A stretch of 15,795 nt of DNA from Candidatus Magasanikiibacteriota bacterium. GTDB lineage: Bacteria; Patescibacteriota; Patescibacteriia; Magasanikbacterales; 2-02-FULL-50-9b. Both the position numbers and the translations under genes were made by a program. The stretch spans positions 1 to 15,795 of the forward strand of contig JAPLWO010000057.1 in the NCBI GenBank assembly GCA_026396555.1. Direction: 5' to 3'. This document shows, piece by piece, positions 13,813-15,795 of the stretch. Under the pieces are notes generated by a model. The model searched no databases. It was not told the DNA's origin and worked only from the letters and a program-made list of their open reading frames with translations. Each line of letters opens with the position of its first letter. The first letter of the stretch is position 1.

Positions 13813-13840
13813 AATAGCAATTAAACCGTATATGAAGCAA
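13811..13840 (-). promoter_or_regulatory. Divergent promoter for the RmlD-gmd-DegT-GT2 operon
   Basis: On the minus strand TTGCTT (13840-13835) and TATTAT (13816-13811) are spaced by 18 bases, with an extended -10 TG before TATTAT. The start would be near 13804, 12 bases before the ATG at 13792. The -10 overlaps that of the plus-strand promoter by two bases, and the -35 lies inside the divergent gene. Confidence 0.5.
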
Positions 13841-14986
13841 ATTATTCAGGCTTTCTTCAAACCAGTCACTCATATAATTTTAGCAAGTTTTTTACTCTCG
13901 CTAATTTTCTTAACCGGCACGATCAAGGTCAGTGATGATGATGTTAGTTATCGTGCATTTGCAGAAACACTTGCAGATCAACACAAGTTAGATTGGACAA
14001 TTCCTGGATTCCACGGTGCAGACTTTTTCGTCGCAGCGTTTTATAAAATAACGGGATCACATAACAGTGTATATATTATTGACATGCTGTGTGCGGTATT
14101 AACTATCGCCGCTATCTACGCAGCCGTTTCCCAAATATTCAATGATAAAACACTTGGTGTATATGCGGCATACGCATTTACACTCATGCCAATCACCTAC
14201 ACGAGCGCGCTTCGAGGATTTCATTTCACACCCATGATTTTTTTTGCTTTTTTAGGTCTATATTTGCTGTGGTATAAACCACAATTTTCTTTTCTAATCG
14301 GCATATCATATATTGTGAAGCCATTTAGTATTGCATTTGCTCCACTTTTTCTATATAAGAAAAAAATGAACCAGTTCTTTCTGAGTCTGCTGTTTCCTGT
14401 ACTCTATGTATTATCAGAATTTTTTCAAACACATCACATAATGATCGGTGCACACAAGGATTACACACCCCAATCACTATTCTCTCTAAGTCGCACATTT
14501 ATCAATATCATATACGGCATCCAAAATTATTTCAGCATTCACGGATTCTCCCCTCGAAGCTTTGCATATCTTGATGATATGCCGCATATCACGCCTCTCA
14601 TAACAATTCTTGCAGTTTTTGCGATTGTATATTTTCAAAAGTTTTTTAAAGATTCTAAACAACTTGGCTATACACTCACTGCGTGTGCAGCAATTGCATT
14701 TATAATTCCCGCATCTTTTTATCGCTTTGATTATTGGTATCTCACCATTTTTAACTTTACGCTGGTACTACTCGCACTTCGACCCGCACAATATTATTAC
14801 AAATTACTACCCATTGTAGTCGGAACTTCTGTTTTTGAATTTTATTATACACTTCTTGCTCATCCGCAATACTTTCCAACACGGTTGCCAAAAATCGCAC
14901 TCTTCGGTATATGGGCCATTGTTCTCATTATCAGCATTGCGTACACACGCATTCGTTCAAAATCAGCCTACCCTAACAATGACTGA
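13832..14986 (+). CDS. Polytopic membrane protein, putative GT-C type glycosyltransferase
   Basis: The protein is 384 residues from ATG 13832. An earlier start at 13736 overlaps the coding part of the divergent gene and was rejected. Many hydrophobic segments are visible, the first at about residues 13-29, with roughly nine or ten in all. Directly after the first helix comes an acidic motif SDDDVSYRAFAETL (D35-D37, Y40). In GT-C enzymes (PMT/ArnT/GT39-like) such an acidic pair in the first external loop takes part in catalysis on polyprenyl-phosphate sugars. This resemblance and the sugar-gene context are the only basis for the call; a flippase or polymerase is possible. Its 3' end overlaps the opposite-strand exostosin-like gene by 19 bases. 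Confidence 0.7.
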   Translation: MKQIIQAFFKPVTHIILASFLLSLIFLTGTIKVSDDDVSYRAFAETLADQHKLDWTIPGFHGADFFVAAFYKITGSHNSVYIIDMLCAVLTIAAIYAAVSQIFNDKTLGVYAAYAFTLMPITYTSALRGFHFTPMIFFAFLGLYLLWYKPQFSFLIGISYIVKPFSIAFAPLFLYKKKMNQFFLSLLFPVLYVLSEFFQTHHIMIGAHKDYTPQSLFSLSRTFINIIYGIQNYFSIHGFSPRSFAYLDDMPHITPLITILAVFAIVYFQKFFKDSKQLGYTLTACAAIAFIIPASFYRFDYWYLTIFNFTLVLLALRPAQYYYKLLPIVVGTSVFEFYYTLLAHPQYFPTRLPKIALFGIWAIVLIISIAYTRIRSKSAYPNND

Positions 14987-15795
14987 ATATTTTGCTTATC
15001 CGCAAATAAATACTTCAAAAAAACAGGATAGTATAGTTCGTTCAAAAATAAATCTCGAGCGCGTCTTTGACGTTCAATAAAATCATCATCGGATAATCGG
15101 TCATAAAATTCAAAAATTTTATCATCAATTTTATCTATGTCAGAAATATTAATTCTCAAAATAATTGAATCATAATCAGTCTCTTTCTCCATCGGAAACA
15201 CACATTCAGTATCAAACAACACAGGAATTCTTCCCATGCTTAAAATTTCATAGAAACGAATCGAGTAATTACCATCACCGCGAATTGCAAGCGAAAAATC
15301 AGTATTTGCAATATTATCAATATATTCAGCACGGGCTTTTTCAGCTGAGCCTTTAATTGTTAATTTATTCGATCCAAACGATTTGCGAATTATAAAATTG
15401 GAAACGACACGATTACTTCTTTTTAATTTTTTAAGAATTGCTCTCCGAAATAAAAGGCCTTTATTTTTTACAAAGAGTTTTTTATTCCCCGTCAAAATTG
15501 TTTGAAAAAAAATTACCACCTTTCGCCAATAAGCGCTAAAAAAAACGCGCACAGATGGAAACGCTGCCCAGCCACAAAATCCAACTGAGGGTTTATGAGA
15601 CGTATTTTTATGACGAATTATATCTCGCCCACGTCCAACATCCTCAGAAATTGCCGGAATAATAATTTCGTTTTGTTTTTTTTCAAAACGATATTGCCAC
15701 GTGTGAAAAACAATAAAATTCTGAATTGGTATTGAATAGATTTTATCGCCTGGATCAAATACCAAAACCGTTTTTCCATATCTACACGAAAGATC
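14968..15795 (-). CDS. Exostosin-family (GT47-like) glycosyltransferase, 5'-partial
   Basis: The frame ends with TAG at 14970-14968 and stays open to the right edge, so the N-terminus is outside; 275 residues are visible. An internal TTG at 15765 is a possible start, but the in-frame upstream sequence (RYGKTVLVFDPGD) reads as normal protein, so the gene is probably longer. The diagnostic block is FSLAIRGDGNYSIRFYEILS followed by MGRIPVLFD, about visible residues 167-195, which matches the exostosin pattern of an RGD-like loop, a glutamate (FYE) and IPV. It also has PSVGFCGWAAFP upstream, typical of this family. Probably a cytosolic or membrane-associated transferase acting on surface glycan; donor unknown. 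Confidence 0.8.
   Translation of the reverse strand, partial: DLSCRYGKTVLVFDPGDKIYSIPIQNFIVFHTWQYRFEKKQNEIIIPAISEDVGRGRDIIRHKNTSHKPSVGFCGWAAFPSVRVFFSAYWRKVVIFFQTILTGNKKLFVKNKGLLFRRAILKKLKRSNRVVSNFIIRKSFGSNKLTIKGSAEKARAEYIDNIANTDFSLAIRGDGNYSIRFYEILSMGRIPVLFDTECVFPMEKETDYDSIILRINISDIDKIDDKIFEFYDRLSDDDFIERQRRARDLFLNELYYPVFLKYLFADKQNIQSLLG

Noticed and set aside
13793..13873. Longer RmlD-like start at 13873
   Set aside because: It would extend through the divergent promoter into the membrane protein gene; the dinucleotide-binding N-terminus begins correctly at 13792.
1..15795. UGA recoded to glycine, as in some CPR lineages (Gracilibacteria, SR1)
   Set aside because: No in-frame TGA is found in conserved genes, and the gene ending at 14986 stops sensibly at TGA.

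Overview
The window looks like a chromosomal segment of a small-genome bacterium, most likely a member of the Candidate Phyla Radiation (Patescibacteria, perhaps Parcubacteria-like). This placement is an inference. It rests on a bacterial-type S10/spc ribosomal protein operon that is very tightly packed, has almost no Shine-Dalgarno motifs, lacks L29, and carries several trimmed or extended ribosomal proteins. No rRNA is present to confirm it. The genetic code looks standard: complete genes end in TAA, TAG or TGA, with no in-frame TGA.

Region 1 (about 1-10075, all minus strand) is one translation-machinery operon. In transcription order it reads tuf, rpsJ, rplC, rplD, rplW, rplB, rpsS, rplV, rpsC, rplP, (no rpmC), rpsQ, rplN, rplX, rplE, rpsN (zinc type), rpsH, rplF, rplR, rpsE, where rpsE runs off the left edge. 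Two sigma70-like promoters precede tuf. From rplC onward nearly all genes are joined by a TAA stop, 1-6 bases, and an ATG. The only sizeable gaps are tuf-rpsJ and rpsJ-rplC, and both hold strong RNA hairpins. The rpsJ-rplC gap looks like a structured leader or attenuator. Oddities in the proteins are an internal gap of about 23 residues in L2, loss of about 30 N-terminal residues in L6, an eight-histidine cluster in an extended L23, an RGG-rich N-terminal extension on S5, and an acidic tail on L3.

Region 2 (about 10088-15795) is a more A+T-rich cell-surface polysaccharide locus. A minus-strand operon encodes an RmlD-like reductase, GDP-mannose 4,6-dehydratase (gmd), a DegT-family PLP enzyme whose catalytic lysine position holds histidine (as in ColD 3-dehydratases), and a DPM1-like family 2 glycosyltransferase. 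Together they suggest synthesis of a GDP-linked deoxy or dideoxy hexose and its use. Divergent from this operon is a plus-strand polytopic membrane protein resembling a GT-C glycosyltransferase. It converges, with a 19-base overlap, on a minus-strand exostosin-like glycosyltransferase that runs off the right edge.

There is no tRNA, rRNA, CRISPR array or insertion sequence that I can support. The longest non-coding stretch is about 220 bases, upstream of tuf.
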